The notes: a model not told the origin generated them from the sequence alone. A stretch of DNA of 23,756 bases from Flavobacteriales bacterium (GCA_023145275.1 JAGLEB010000189.1:1-23756), one strand, 5' to 3'. Shown: positions 15,665 through 23,623, counted from the stretch's first letter. Translations and numbers: made by a program.

Positions 15665-15708
15665 AAAATGGGAAGATCTTTTTTTTAAAGATCTTCCCAT
15701 TTTTTTTT
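15665..15708 (+). terminator. Strong intrinsic terminator between lipoprotein 2 and the porin
   Basis: A 17-bp stem (15665-15681 with 15687-15703; core GGGAAGATCTT) and a 5-base T loop, followed by a T run reaching 15708. It terminates the plus-strand lipoprotein gene. On the minus strand only four T follow, so it may also end the convergent porin transcript, less efficiently. Confidence 0.9.
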
Positions 15709-15720
15709 GCTTAATTTTTC

Positions 15721-17016
15721 TTAAAAATTAAAACCAAATCCAAACTCAATTAGATTTGATTCAGCTTTAAGATTAATATCGCTTTTATTCTCCCTAAGCT
15801 GATAATTAAACTTTAACACAAAATCTTCATTTGGCTTAAAGTTCAATCCTAGTGTGAAAATCTCTAAATTACTTGAATTATAGTCTACATTCGAAATAGA
15901 TTGAGCCACACTATGGTGAGTATTGAGTCTCTCGTATCGTACAAATAACGGCAATTCCATCTCGTTTAAATTCCAAAATTTACCGTGCTTACTTCTGTTG
16001 ATATTAAAATAGTGTAATATATCTAAACCTATTTCTCCATAATACCCGTAGGCTTCTTCTCCGATTACTTGTGCTGCCTGACCGTGTTCTTTAGTAAGTT
16101 TATATATTTGTTCGGTATTGCTTAGACTGCTATATGAACCCATAGCTATAAGTCTAACATTACTAAAATCATACCTGATAAATGCAGATGTAAGATTCAG
16201 AAATGATTTAACAGTCTCCTTATTCCCACTCGTGCCAACTATTTGATGGCCTTGACCAGTGTCTCCAAAAAATCCTGATATTGAAACTTGCATCCCTTCA
16301 ATACCCGAATATAATAATTGATAGTTAAGCCCAAGAGATTTTGGAATCTCAAATCGAGGTTCAGAACCCCCTCTAATAAATGTTGGAGAAATAAACTCTG
16401 ATGCATCAGGTGTAGAAAAAATACCGACAAAATAATTTAAATTAGGAAGAACTTGACCATAAGCAGTTGCCCCTATTCCTATCCAAGATGTGGGAATAAT
16501 AACTCTTTCAACTTCTGGTCTATTAACAGAGTGAAATAATACAGGTTCGTCGTTAGAATTAATATATCCAATCGTTAATGGAATATAACCAACCCTAATA
16601 CCTATATTTTTATTGAAACGAGCATCTAAATACAGTTCTGGAATAATTAGTGTTTCATACTCATCACCATCTCTTAAATGCTCAATAAGTATTTCACTGT
16701 TGATTATAATCTTATCTGTTATTTTGAAACCGAAAAATGTAGAGAAACGAAAAAGGCTTGTATAATACAGTTCTAAATCACCTAAGCTTTTATCATTACC
16801 ATCTTCATAATAAATATAATTTGCTTCACCAAACCCGCTAATACTATAGCGTTTATCAGAATTAAATATGGCTGATGCTGCTTTTCCTAACCCTGCATAT
16901 TGTTCATTATTATTCTCTGAAGCATTTTGCTCTTTAATTATTGACAGGCTGTCAATTTGAGCAAATGATGCAAATGGAAGGACTAATATTATTGCTATGA
17001 AATATTTATATAACAT
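15721..17016 (-). CDS. Outer-membrane beta-barrel protein (porin-like)
   Basis: 431 residues with a Sec signal peptide (about 1-19, ending ASFAQ). The mature part is a run of alternating amphipathic strands separated by polar turns. The C terminus, LIEFGFGFNF, ends in phenylalanine, as outer-membrane barrels do. Early strands (SISGFGEANYIYYED, then ELYYTSLFRFSTFFGFKITDKIIINSEI) resemble Bacteroidota porin-like proteins that share a phosphate-selective-porin fold. The substrate is not readable. It follows sulP and the carbonic anhydrase gene on the same strand, so it may provide outer-membrane passage for the same anion. A terminator hairpin ends 4 bases before its start codon, so expression may be attenuated relative to the two upstream genes. 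Confidence 0.75.
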   Translation of the reverse strand: MLYKYFIAIILVLPFASFAQIDSLSIIKEQNASENNNEQYAGLGKAASAIFNSDKRYSISGFGEANYIYYEDGNDKSLGDLELYYTSLFRFSTFFGFKITDKIIINSEILIEHLRDGDEYETLIIPELYLDARFNKNIGIRVGYIPLTIGYINSNDEPVLFHSVNRPEVERVIIPTSWIGIGATAYGQVLPNLNYFVGIFSTPDASEFISPTFIRGGSEPRFEIPKSLGLNYQLLYSGIEGMQVSISGFFGDTGQGHQIVGTSGNKETVKSFLNLTSAFIRYDFSNVRLIAMGSYSSLSNTEQIYKLTKEHGQAAQVIGEEAYGYYGEIGLDILHYFNINRSKHGKFWNLNEMELPLFVRYERLNTHHSVAQSISNVDYNSSNLEIFTLGLNFKPNEDFVLKFNYQLRENKSDINLKAESNLIEFGFGFNF

Positions 17017-17020
17017 ATCT

Positions 17021-17069
17021 AAAAAAAACAGTACTTAAAGCGAAAGCTTTAAACTTACTCTAAGTACTG
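17021..17069 (-). terminator. Terminator/attenuator directly before the porin start
   Basis: Outer stem CAGTACTTA / TAAGTACTG (9 bp) with an inner hairpin AAAGC-gaaa-GCTTT. Eight T follow on the minus strand. It begins 24 bases after the carbonic anhydrase stop, and the T run stops 4 bases before the porin ATG (17016). Confidence 0.8.
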
Positions 17070-17093
17070 CTAATAATAATATTTAATAACTAC

Positions 17094-17711
17094 TTATCTA
17101 AAACTTACTATTCCTGTAGCAATATCATACATTGCTGCAACAATCTTCACTTCTCCTTTTTGTTCTAACTCTCTAAGGATTTTACTCTCTTTTCTTATTA
17201 TTTCAATCTGATTTACTGCGTTAGCATCTATAACAGTATTTACATACTCAACATTTTCTAATGTTGCAATATCAAAACCTTCAGCAGCCGAATTTACAGC
17301 AGGTTTAATCTTGTTAAGCGCACTTGTTAAGTTTCCAAGTACTGTTCCAGAGATTGAAGCACTTACAGCTCCACATCCAGTATGCCCCATTACAACAATC
17401 AACTTAGTTCCTGCCACTACAGCACCATATTCCATTCCACCAATAGTATCTTCACTAACTACGTTTCCTGGAGTTCTAAAAGAAAATAGCTCTCCAATAG
17501 TCTTATCAAAAATTCTCTCTATAGGAAGTCTTGAATCCATACATGCAAGTACTGAAGCCATAGGGTTTTGACCTCCCTTAGTTGCTTCTAAAACATGGTG
17601 AGTCTTAATGTTTCGAAGATTATCATTTACAAATCTTTCATTTCCCTTCTTTAATAACTCTATTACTTGATCTGGAGTTAAAATTTCTTGAATGTGTTTG
17701 CTAATTGTCAT
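17094..17711 (-). CDS. Beta-class carbonic anhydrase
   Basis: A 205-residue cytoplasmic zinc enzyme for CO2/bicarbonate interconversion. The signature CMDSR (57-61) gives zinc ligand C57 and the D59-R61 dyad, and GHTGCGAV (109-116) gives H110 and C113. The segment FRTPGNVVSEDTIGGMEYG is also typical. Length and motif set are normal. The gene begins 5 bases after the sulP stop, so the two are translationally coupled. A SulP-carbonic anhydrase pair is a common bicarbonate-uptake or pH module: the enzyme uses or supplies the bicarbonate that the transporter moves. Confidence 0.95.
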   Translation of the reverse strand: MTISKHIQEILTPDQVIELLKKGNERFVNDNLRNIKTHHVLEATKGGQNPMASVLACMDSRLPIERIFDKTIGELFSFRTPGNVVSEDTIGGMEYGAVVAGTKLIVVMGHTGCGAVSASISGTVLGNLTSALNKIKPAVNSAAEGFDIATLENVEYVNTVIDANAVNQIEIIRKESKILRELEQKGEVKIVAAMYDIATGIVSFR

Positions 17712-17716
17712 ATTTT

Positions 17717-19306
17717 CTAGTTTTTTGTATCAATAATTACAGACTTAAAATCTTTGAATTGGTTGTCTGGCATTCTGTGCGACATTCCAATAACTTCGAG
17801 TTCAATTCCTATATGTTTTGCTTTTTCTTTAAACGCTTCTATTACTCCAATAATGTCATAATCAATACTTATTGACTTTGTTGCATCAATAATTAACTTT
17901 GTACCAGGCTTAATATGATCTAATGTTTGTAAAAGACCACCTTTATTTAAGAAAGAAACCTCTTGAGACAAAGTAATCTTAACACAATTATCTTTTGACT
18001 GCTGTTCTTCTAGAATAATAGGAGTTCTATAGTTTGCCATTAAGATATTAAATATGGCAACACCCATTCCAATAATTATACCCATCAATAGATCTGTAAA
18101 GATAACTGCTAAAACTGTAACTATGAAAGGTATGAACTGATATTTACCTAAAGAATACATGTGCTTAAACAAACTAGGACTAGCCAATTTGAATCCTACT
18201 TGTAATAGGATAGCAGCTAAAGCAGCATAAGGTATCATGTTTAGAAGAAGTGGAATCATCATTACACTTAACAAAATTAAAATACCGTGAAATATAGTTG
18301 ACATTTTTGTCACCCCTCCTGTTTGAACATTTACCGAACTTCTAACAATAACCTGAGTTACAGGGATTCCTCCAATTAATCCAGCAATAATATTACCAAC
18401 TCCTTGAGCCTTTAACTCTCTATTAGTTGGTGTTACTCTTTTAAATCTATCCATCTTATCTGCAGCTTCTACAGAAAGCAGAGTCTCTAAACTTGCCACA
18501 ATCGCAATCGTCACAGCTACAGTCCATACATCCGATCTCATAAAAGCATTTAGTTCTGGAGTACGTAATAAGTCAATATAACCACTAAAACTATCTACTA
18601 GAGGTATGTTTACTAAGTGCTGAGCACCAATAGCAATACTTGGAAAGAAATTAATAAATAAAGCATTTAAAGAAACACCTAAAATCACAACAACTAAAGG
18701 GCCTTTAATCACCTTAGTGAAACTTTGTTTTTTTATAAAATCTTGCTCCCATAAGATCAACACTCCAAGAGAAAGAACTGTTATAATAATTGCACCCATG
18801 TTTATAAAATCAAACATTCTAACCAACTCAGTTAAAGTGTTCGATCCATCGAGGTTCCAAAAAGATAAATTTCCTTCGTAGTCATTATCAAAACCAACAG
18901 CATGAGGAATTTGTTTCAAAAATATTGATATTCCAATAGCAGTAAGCATACCTTCAATTACTGATGTAGGAAAGAAATATCCAATAATACCAGCCTTTAA
19001 ATATCCTAATATAAGTTGAAGAACACCCGCAATTACAACTGCTGCAAGAAATGCATCGAAGCCTAAATTTTGAATGGCCACCATTACTATTACGGCCAAT
19101 CCAGCTGCGGGTCCACTTACTCCAAGAGGCGACCCACTAAGTGCACCAACTATTACCCCACCAATTATTCCAGATAAAATACCCGAAAATATCGGAGCTC
19201 CCGAAGCTAAAGCAATCCCTAAACTCAATGGTAGAGATACTAAAAACACTACTAGTCCAGCAGGTATATCTGCTTTCAAATTCTTAAATACGTTGAAATC
19301 TTGCAT
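17717..19306 (-). CDS. SulP-family anion transporter with STAS domain
   Basis: A 529-residue inner-membrane protein. About residues 12-430 hold ten or more hydrophobic segments, opening with the SulP signature region (DIPAGLVVFLVSLPLSLGIA, then GLSGP-like SPLGVSGPAAGLAV). The C-terminal STAS domain lies at about 437-525 (VKITLSQEVSFLNKGG, then GTKLIIDATKS). SulP proteins carry sulfate, bicarbonate or other anions. Coupling to a carbonic anhydrase gene points to bicarbonate, but sulfate cannot be excluded. The gene opens a sulP-carbonic anhydrase(-porin) operon. A TATGTTTG promoter box and four 11-bp direct repeats lie upstream, so control by a response regulator is likely. Confidence 0.92.
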   Translation of the reverse strand: MQDFNVFKNLKADIPAGLVVFLVSLPLSLGIALASGAPIFSGILSGIIGGVIVGALSGSPLGVSGPAAGLAVIVMVAIQNLGFDAFLAAVVIAGVLQLILGYLKAGIIGYFFPTSVIEGMLTAIGISIFLKQIPHAVGFDNDYEGNLSFWNLDGSNTLTELVRMFDFINMGAIIITVLSLGVLILWEQDFIKKQSFTKVIKGPLVVVILGVSLNALFINFFPSIAIGAQHLVNIPLVDSFSGYIDLLRTPELNAFMRSDVWTVAVTIAIVASLETLLSVEAADKMDRFKRVTPTNRELKAQGVGNIIAGLIGGIPVTQVIVRSSVNVQTGGVTKMSTIFHGILILLSVMMIPLLLNMIPYAALAAILLQVGFKLASPSLFKHMYSLGKYQFIPFIVTVLAVIFTDLLMGIIIGMGVAIFNILMANYRTPIILEEQQSKDNCVKITLSQEVSFLNKGGLLQTLDHIKPGTKLIIDATKSISIDYDIIGVIEAFKEKAKHIGIELEVIGMSHRMPDNQFKDFKSVIIDTKN

Positions 19307-19335
19307 TCTATAATTCTTTCTTTATTATTATAGTG

Positions 19336-19343
19336 CAAACATA
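19336..19343 (-). promoter_or_regulatory. -7 box of the sulP promoter
   Basis: On the minus strand TATGTTTG is an exact TAnnTTTG element about 30 bases before the sulP ATG. The -33 position reads TTT instead of TTG and lies inside the 11-bp repeats, the layout expected for an activator-dependent promoter. Confidence 0.6.
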
Positions 19344-19347
19344 TTGA

Positions 19348-19391
19348 CTTTAGGTTAGACAGAAATTAGATTGAGATTAGAATGAGATTAG
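19348..19391 (-). promoter_or_regulatory. Four 11-bp phased direct repeats upstream of sulP
   Basis: On the minus strand four successive 11-base units each begin CTAA (units at 19391-19381, 19380-19370, 19369-19359 and 19358-19348; the first two are CTAATCTCATT and CTAATCTCAAT). The last unit ends 4 bases before the -7 box. Direct repeats with one-helical-turn spacing next to a promoter are typical of PhoB/OmpR-family response regulators. Which regulator binds is unknown. Confidence 0.6.
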
Positions 19392-19435
19392 AAAGGGTAA
19401 GTAAGTATTTTTCACTGATAAAAACATACTTTATG

Positions 19436-20449
19436 CTACAACTTAAACATTAATGATTTAAAGTCATCAATAATATTTTTTGCTGCCTTTACTGGCGAAA
19501 TTTCTGAAGAAACAATTTGAGAGCTATAACTACTCAACTTTTCTTTTATCACATCTGAATTATAAAACATAGATTTCAATTCTTCATTTATGTTATTGTA
19601 CATCCACTCTATTTTTTGCTGTTGTCTATTATTACTGAAATAGTTGTTTGACTTTACAAGCTCCTCATATTCCTTTATATTATCCCAAACAATATCTATT
19701 CCTTCATTTTTCAAAGAAGATGCAGTACTCACAGTTGGTGACCATCCCGATTCAGATTGTGGGAATATATGTAAAGCATTTTGATATTGAAGCTTTGCCA
19801 TTTTACTCATATTAACGTTATCTCCATCAGATTTATTAATGACTAGCATATCTGCCATTTCCATTATTCCTTTCTTTATACCTTGTAATTCATCTCCTGC
19901 TCCAGCAAGCATAAGTAGTAGAAAGAAATCGGTCATTCCGTGTACAGCAGTCTCAGATTGCCCTACTCCTACAGTTTCTATTAGTATAACATCATAACCA
20001 GCTGCTTCACAAAGCAACATTGTTTCCCCTGTTTTATTCGCAACACCACCAAGAGTATCGCCTGATGCAGATGGTCTGATATAGGCATCTTTAAGATTAG
20101 CTAATTCTTCCATCCTAGTTTTGTCTCCAAGAATACTCCCTCTAGATCTTTGACTACTAGGATCTATTGATAATACAGCCACTTTGTGACCTTGTGTTAT
20201 TAAATACTTTCCAAAACTCTCAATAAATGTGCTTTTTCCAACACCAGGTACACCAGTTATTCCAATTCTAATAGAGCTGCCAGATTTTGGCAATATACTT
20301 TGAACAATTTCTTTAGCAATTTCTTTATCACTCTCAAGATTGCTTTCTATCACGGTTATAGCTCTAGACAAGAGCACCCTATCTCCATTTAATACACCAT
20401 CAATGTATTCATTTACTTTTAGCCTATTTTTTGCTTTATATTTTTTCAT
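19436..20449 (-). CDS. meaB: Methylmalonyl-CoA mutase-associated GTPase (MeaB/ArgK)
   Basis: 337 residues from the ATG at 20449; a TTG one codon earlier (20452) is not needed. It is a G3E-family P-loop GTPase. Walker A GVPGVGKST is at 66-74, the Walker B/switch region is DVILIETVGVGQSE (153-166), and the guanine motif NKSD is at 205-208. The LLAGAGDELQGIKKGIME segment is typical of MeaB. It chaperones B12-dependent methylmalonyl-CoA mutase, gating cofactor loading and protecting it from inactivation. The mutase genes are not in the window. It diverges from the mce-mmdA operon that acts on the same metabolite, which supports MeaB over the old lysine/arginine/ornithine transport ATPase label. 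Confidence 0.95.
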   Translation of the reverse strand: MKKYKAKNRLKVNEYIDGVLNGDRVLLSRAITVIESNLESDKEIAKEIVQSILPKSGSSIRIGITGVPGVGKSTFIESFGKYLITQGHKVAVLSIDPSSQRSRGSILGDKTRMEELANLKDAYIRPSASGDTLGGVANKTGETMLLCEAAGYDVILIETVGVGQSETAVHGMTDFFLLLMLAGAGDELQGIKKGIMEMADMLVINKSDGDNVNMSKMAKLQYQNALHIFPQSESGWSPTVSTASSLKNEGIDIVWDNIKEYEELVKSNNYFSNNRQQQKIEWMYNNINEELKSMFYNSDVIKEKLSSYSSQIVSSEISPVKAAKNIIDDFKSLMFKL

Positions 20450-20552
20450 CAAAAATCTTCTTAATACGGGAAGTATAATTTACCACAGCAACTAATAATG
20501 CAATGGATAATAATAATTGTAATAATAATGTAATATTTTGTATTTTAAACAT
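20436..20552 (-). CDS. Possible 38-residue single-pass membrane peptide
   Basis: An open frame on the minus strand from ATG 20552 to TAA 20436 in the meaB-mce gap. It starts MFKIQNITLLLQLLL, continues as one hydrophobic helix of about 20 residues (7-26), and ends in a basic tail with SRIKKIF, giving a clear inside-positive topology. It overlaps the first 14 bases of meaB in another frame, so it could be translationally coupled. The AT-rich composition makes hydrophobic chance frames common, so this is only a candidate. Confidence 0.3.
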   Translation of the reverse strand: MFKIQNITLLLQLLLSIALLVAVVNYTSRIKKIFDEKI

Positions 20553-20618
20553 ATTTATTTCATTAAATACATACTGACATATCTCATTTTTCAATGAAAC
20601 TAAAGTCATAAAGAAAGC

Positions 20619-20650
20619 TTGCTAATGAAAAAATACAATTACTACATTTG
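20619..20650 (+). promoter_or_regulatory. Promoter of the mce-mmdA operon
   Basis: TTG (20619-20621), 21 bases, then TACATTTG (20643-20650), an exact -7 match. The predicted start near 20657 leaves a leader of about 41 bases before the mce ATG. Confidence 0.7.
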
Positions 20651-20697
20651 CTAAAATCAACTTAAGTAACTAAAGTTACACAGTAATATATATAATT

Positions 20698-21099
20698 ATG
20701 AATATATCTCATATTGAACACATTGGAATTGCAGTAGATAATCTAGAAGAATCTATTAAGTACTACGAGAACGTTCTAGGATTGAAATGTTACTCTATAG
20801 AGGAGGTAACAGATCAGAAAGTAAAGACTGCTTTTTTTATGGTTGGAGAAACCAAAATAGAGTTATTAGAAAGCACTTCTCCTGATGGACCTATTGGGAA
20901 ATTTATAGAGAAAAAGGGACAGGGAATACATCATATTGCATTTGCTGTAAAAGATGCATCGGAAGCATTAAAAACTGTTGAAGAAAGAGGTGTGAGACTT
21001 GTTGACAAAGTATCTCGTAAGGGGGCTGAAGGATTAGACATAGGTTTCCTTCACCCAAAATCTACACACGGAGTATTAACTGAATTGTGTTCAAAATAA
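20698..21099 (+). CDS. mce: Methylmalonyl-CoA epimerase
   Basis: A 133-residue protein of the vicinal-oxygen-chelate (glyoxalase) fold that interconverts the (R) and (S) forms of methylmalonyl-CoA. It consists of two beta-alpha-beta-beta-beta repeats. Metal ligands fit H8 (HIEHIGIAV), H79 (GQGIHHIAFAV) and E129 (GVLTELCS). The segment FLHPKSTHGVLTEL is strongly typical of the family. It is the first gene of an operon with mmdA 109 bases downstream. It links the mutase product to the decarboxylase/carboxyltransferase encoded next. Confidence 0.95.
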   Translation: MNISHIEHIGIAVDNLEESIKYYENVLGLKCYSIEEVTDQKVKTAFFMVGETKIELLESTSPDGPIGKFIEKKGQGIHHIAFAVKDASEALKTVEERGVRLVDKVSRKGAEGLDIGFLHPKSTHGVLTELCSK

Positions 21100-21167
21100 T
21101 ATTTTAAGGTATAAAGTACTTAGTATATATAATCTAGACTTAATCATGTATAGATAATATATTTTTA

Positions 21168-21202
21168 ATCTAAGTACTAGATACTAACATCTAAGTACAA
21201 TA
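21168..21202. repeat. Heptad-phased tract B, consensus NNCTANN x4-5
   Basis: Four clean 7-bp units (ATCTAAG occurs twice) and a fifth degenerate one lie just before the mmdA start (21209). It has the same NNCTANN pattern as tract A at 7713-7768, and the two share the 11-mer CTAACATCTAA (21184-21194 here). Confidence 0.65.
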
Positions 21203-21208
21203 ATAAAA

Positions 21209-22768
21209 ATGGCAAATCAAGAAAAAATTAATGAGCTTATCGAAAAAAGAGCTAAAGCTAAATTGGGGGGTGGTGAAAAACGAATTGATTCACAACACGC
21301 TAAAGGAAAGTTAACAGCTCGAGAAAGAATAGATCTATTACTTGATGAAGATAGTTTCGAAGAGTATGATATGTTTGTAACCCACCGAACTGTTGCATTT
21401 GGTTTAGAAAAACAGATATACCTATCTGATGGTGTAGTTACTGGACATGGAACAATTGATGGAAGAATAGTATATGTATTCTCTCAAGATTTTACAGTGT
21501 TTGGAGGTTCATTATCTGAAACTTATGCATTAAAGATCTGTAAGATTATGGACATGGCTATGAAGATTGGTGCTCCAGTTATCGGTCTTAATGATAGTGG
21601 TGGTGCCCGAATTCAAGAAGGTGTTCGTTCGCTTGCCGGTTATGCAGAGATCTTCCAAAGAAATATTATGGCCTCTGGAGTTATCCCTCAGATATCTTCT
21701 ATATTAGGACCTTGTGCTGGTGGAGCAGTATACTCTCCTGCTCTTACTGACTTTACAATAATGACAGATAAAACTAGTTACATGTTTGTTACTGGTCCTA
21801 AGGTGGTTCAAACTGTTACTGGAGAGGTTGTAACTACCGAAGAGTTAGGTGGAGCTAAAATTCACTCTACTAAATCTGGCGTATCTCACTTCCTTGCAGA
21901 GAATGACGAAGAAAACATATTGTTAATAAGAAAGTTATTGAGTTATCTTCCTTCAAACAACCTTGAGGAGCCGCCAATAATTGACTGCAACGACCCTATA
22001 GATAGACTTGAAGATATTTTAAATGATATTATCCCTGAAAACGCTAATCAACCTTATGATATAGTAGATGTAATTTCTACAATAACAGATAAAGGTGAGT
22101 TTACTGAAGTTCACAGGAATTATGCTAGAAATATTGTTGTTGGTTTTGCTAGATTTAATGGTCGTCCAGTTGGTATTGTTGCTAATCAGCCAAAATACTA
22201 CGCAGGAGTTTTAGACATAGAAGCTTCTCGTAAAGCTGCCCGCTTTGTTCGTTTCTGTGATGCTTTCAATATTCCAATTGTTACTCTAGTAGATGTTCCT
22301 GGTTTCTTACCTGGTACTGGTCAAGAGTACGGTGGTATTATTCTTCATGGTGCTAAACTTCTATTCGCATATGGTGAAGCTACTGTTCCAAAAGTAACTA
22401 TCACTCTACGTAAATCATACGGTGGAGCTCATGATGTGATGAGTTGCAAGCAATTACGAGGCGATGTAAACTACGCTTGGCCAACAGCCGAGATTGCAGT
22501 TATGGGAGCAAAAGGTGCTGTAGAGGTACTTGAAGGACGTAATATTAGAAAAATTGAAGATGCAGACGAGAAAAGTGAATACATCCAAAAGAAAGAGGAT
22601 GAATACACAAAGGAGTTTGCAAACCCATATGAGGCTGCTAAATACGGTTTCATTGATGATGTAATTGAGCCAAGAAACACTCGTTTCAGAATTATTAGAG
22701 CTCTTGAATTATTGGCAAATAAAAAAGAGGTTAATCCTCCTAAAAAACACTCTAACATCCCACTATAA
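21209..22768 (+). CDS. mmdA: Methylmalonyl-CoA decarboxylase/propionyl-CoA carboxylase carboxyltransferase subunit
   Basis: A 519-residue biotin-dependent carboxyltransferase with two crotonase-like halves. N half: FGGSLSETYALKI (98-110), SGGARIQEGVRSLAGY (130-145) and GPCAGGAVYSPA (167-178), which form the acyl-CoA site and oxyanion holes. C half: DVPGFLPGTGQEYGGIILHG and RKSYGGAHDVM. It moves CO2 between methylmalonyl-CoA and the biotin of the carrier protein encoded downstream. With OadG and OadB neighbours the complex is probably a sodium-pumping decarboxylase instead of an ATP-driven carboxylase, since no biotin carboxylase gene is present here. Its stop overlaps the next ATG by one base (TAATG). 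Confidence 0.95.
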   Translation: MANQEKINELIEKRAKAKLGGGEKRIDSQHAKGKLTARERIDLLLDEDSFEEYDMFVTHRTVAFGLEKQIYLSDGVVTGHGTIDGRIVYVFSQDFTVFGGSLSETYALKICKIMDMAMKIGAPVIGLNDSGGARIQEGVRSLAGYAEIFQRNIMASGVIPQISSILGPCAGGAVYSPALTDFTIMTDKTSYMFVTGPKVVQTVTGEVVTTEELGGAKIHSTKSGVSHFLAENDEENILLIRKLLSYLPSNNLEEPPIIDCNDPIDRLEDILNDIIPENANQPYDIVDVISTITDKGEFTEVHRNYARNIVVGFARFNGRPVGIVANQPKYYAGVLDIEASRKAARFVRFCDAFNIPIVTLVDVPGFLPGTGQEYGGIILHGAKLLFAYGEATVPKVTITLRKSYGGAHDVMSCKQLRGDVNYAWPTAEIAVMGAKGAVEVLEGRNIRKIEDADEKSEYIQKKEDEYTKEFANPYEAAKYGFIDDVIEPRNTRFRIIRALELLANKKEVNPPKKHSNIPL

Positions 22769-23130
22769 TGCTTTTATATGTTGATTTAGATATGGATCAA
22801 ATTAGCGAAGGATACGTTATTTTGATCACTGGTTTATTTATTGTTTTTTCTGCTCTAATATCATTGTTTTTATTTTTTAGATTCGGAATGTCATACCTTC
22901 TTTATATATATAAAATAATAACAAAAGGTAGAGATAAGAAAATTGAAGATATTGCAGTTGAGGCAGATGAAGATTTTACTGGAGAAATTGCTGCAGCTAT
23001 ATCGGTTGCAATCCATATATATATGAACGAACAACACGATACAGAAAATCCAATCTTAACAATAAAACAAGCAAAGAAATCATATTCACCTTGGAGTTCC
23101 AAAATTTATGGAACACATAACAGACTTTAA
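22768..23130 (+). CDS. oadG: OadG-like gamma subunit of the sodium-translocating decarboxylase
   Basis: A 120-residue small membrane protein. One or two hydrophobic stretches (about 15-38 and 41-51), then a charged segment, then EIAAAISVAIHIY (73-85), a block typical of OadG, and a C-terminal W109 in YSPWS. In characterised decarboxylases the gamma subunit holds the carboxyltransferase and beta subunits together and binds zinc near its C terminus. The ATG overlaps the mmdA stop by one base; a start at 22792 (MDQISEGY) is also possible. Short and divergent, so the call rests partly on its place in the operon. Confidence 0.8.
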   Translation: MLLYVDLDMDQISEGYVILITGLFIVFSALISLFLFFRFGMSYLLYIYKIITKGRDKKIEDIAVEADEDFTGEIAAAISVAIHIYMNEQHDTENPILTIKQAKKSYSPWSSKIYGTHNRL

Positions 23131-23171
23131 TTAGTTACTACTTGCATGAATCTAATTATTTTAATGATACA

Positions 23172-23199
23172 ACACGCAACAAGAAACTAGTAACAAGAA
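23172..23199. repeat. Heptad-phased tract D, consensus ACNNGNA x4
   Basis: Four perfect-phase 7-bp units (two of them ACAAGAA) ending 4 bases before the start codon of the biotin carrier gene. The unit type differs from tracts A, B and C. The intergenic stretch before it (23131-23171) holds nothing else I can name. Confidence 0.65.
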
Positions 23200-23203
23200 A
23201 AAA

Positions 23204-23623
23204 ATGAAAAATTTTAAATTCAGAATACACGATAATAATTACAAGGTAAATATATTATCACACGAAGGAAATATAATAGAATTGGAAGTAAATGGAACTT
23301 CTTATTCTGTAAAGATGAAAGAGGAAATTAAAAAATCTAAGACCCCTACTCTAGTTCGTGCTGCTTCTAAAAGACCTGCAGAACCCTTGAAAGTAAACCC
23401 TGGTTCTCAGAAAACAAAGATTGTTTCGCCTCTTCCAGGTACAATTTTCGCAATGAACATCAAAGTTGGCGATACAATTAAAGAAGGTGATAGTTTATTG
23501 ATACTTGAAGCAATGAAAATGGAAAACAATATTGCCGCAGAAAAGGAAGGAGTTGTTTCAGCCATACATGTTACAGTAGGTCAACAAGTATTACAGAACG
23601 ATTTATTAATAGAATTAGAGTAA
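23204..23623 (+). CDS. Biotin carboxyl carrier protein of the decarboxylase
   Basis: 139 residues. The N-terminal beta-rich segment (1-40) is followed by a lysine- and proline-rich linker (41-70) and a C-terminal biotinyl domain (71-139). The target lysine is K105 in LEAMKMENN, the universal biotinylation motif, with the protruding hairpin PLPGTIFAMNIKVGD before it. It swings carboxyl-biotin between the MmdA active site and the beta subunit in the membrane. It is cotranscribed with mmdA and oadG and precedes a gene that is probably oadB. Confidence 0.93.
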   Translation: MKNFKFRIHDNNYKVNILSHEGNIIELEVNGTSYSVKMKEEIKKSKTPTLVRAASKRPAEPLKVNPGSQKTKIVSPLPGTIFAMNIKVGDTIKEGDSLLILEAMKMENNIAAEKEGVVSAIHVTVGQQVLQNDLLIELE

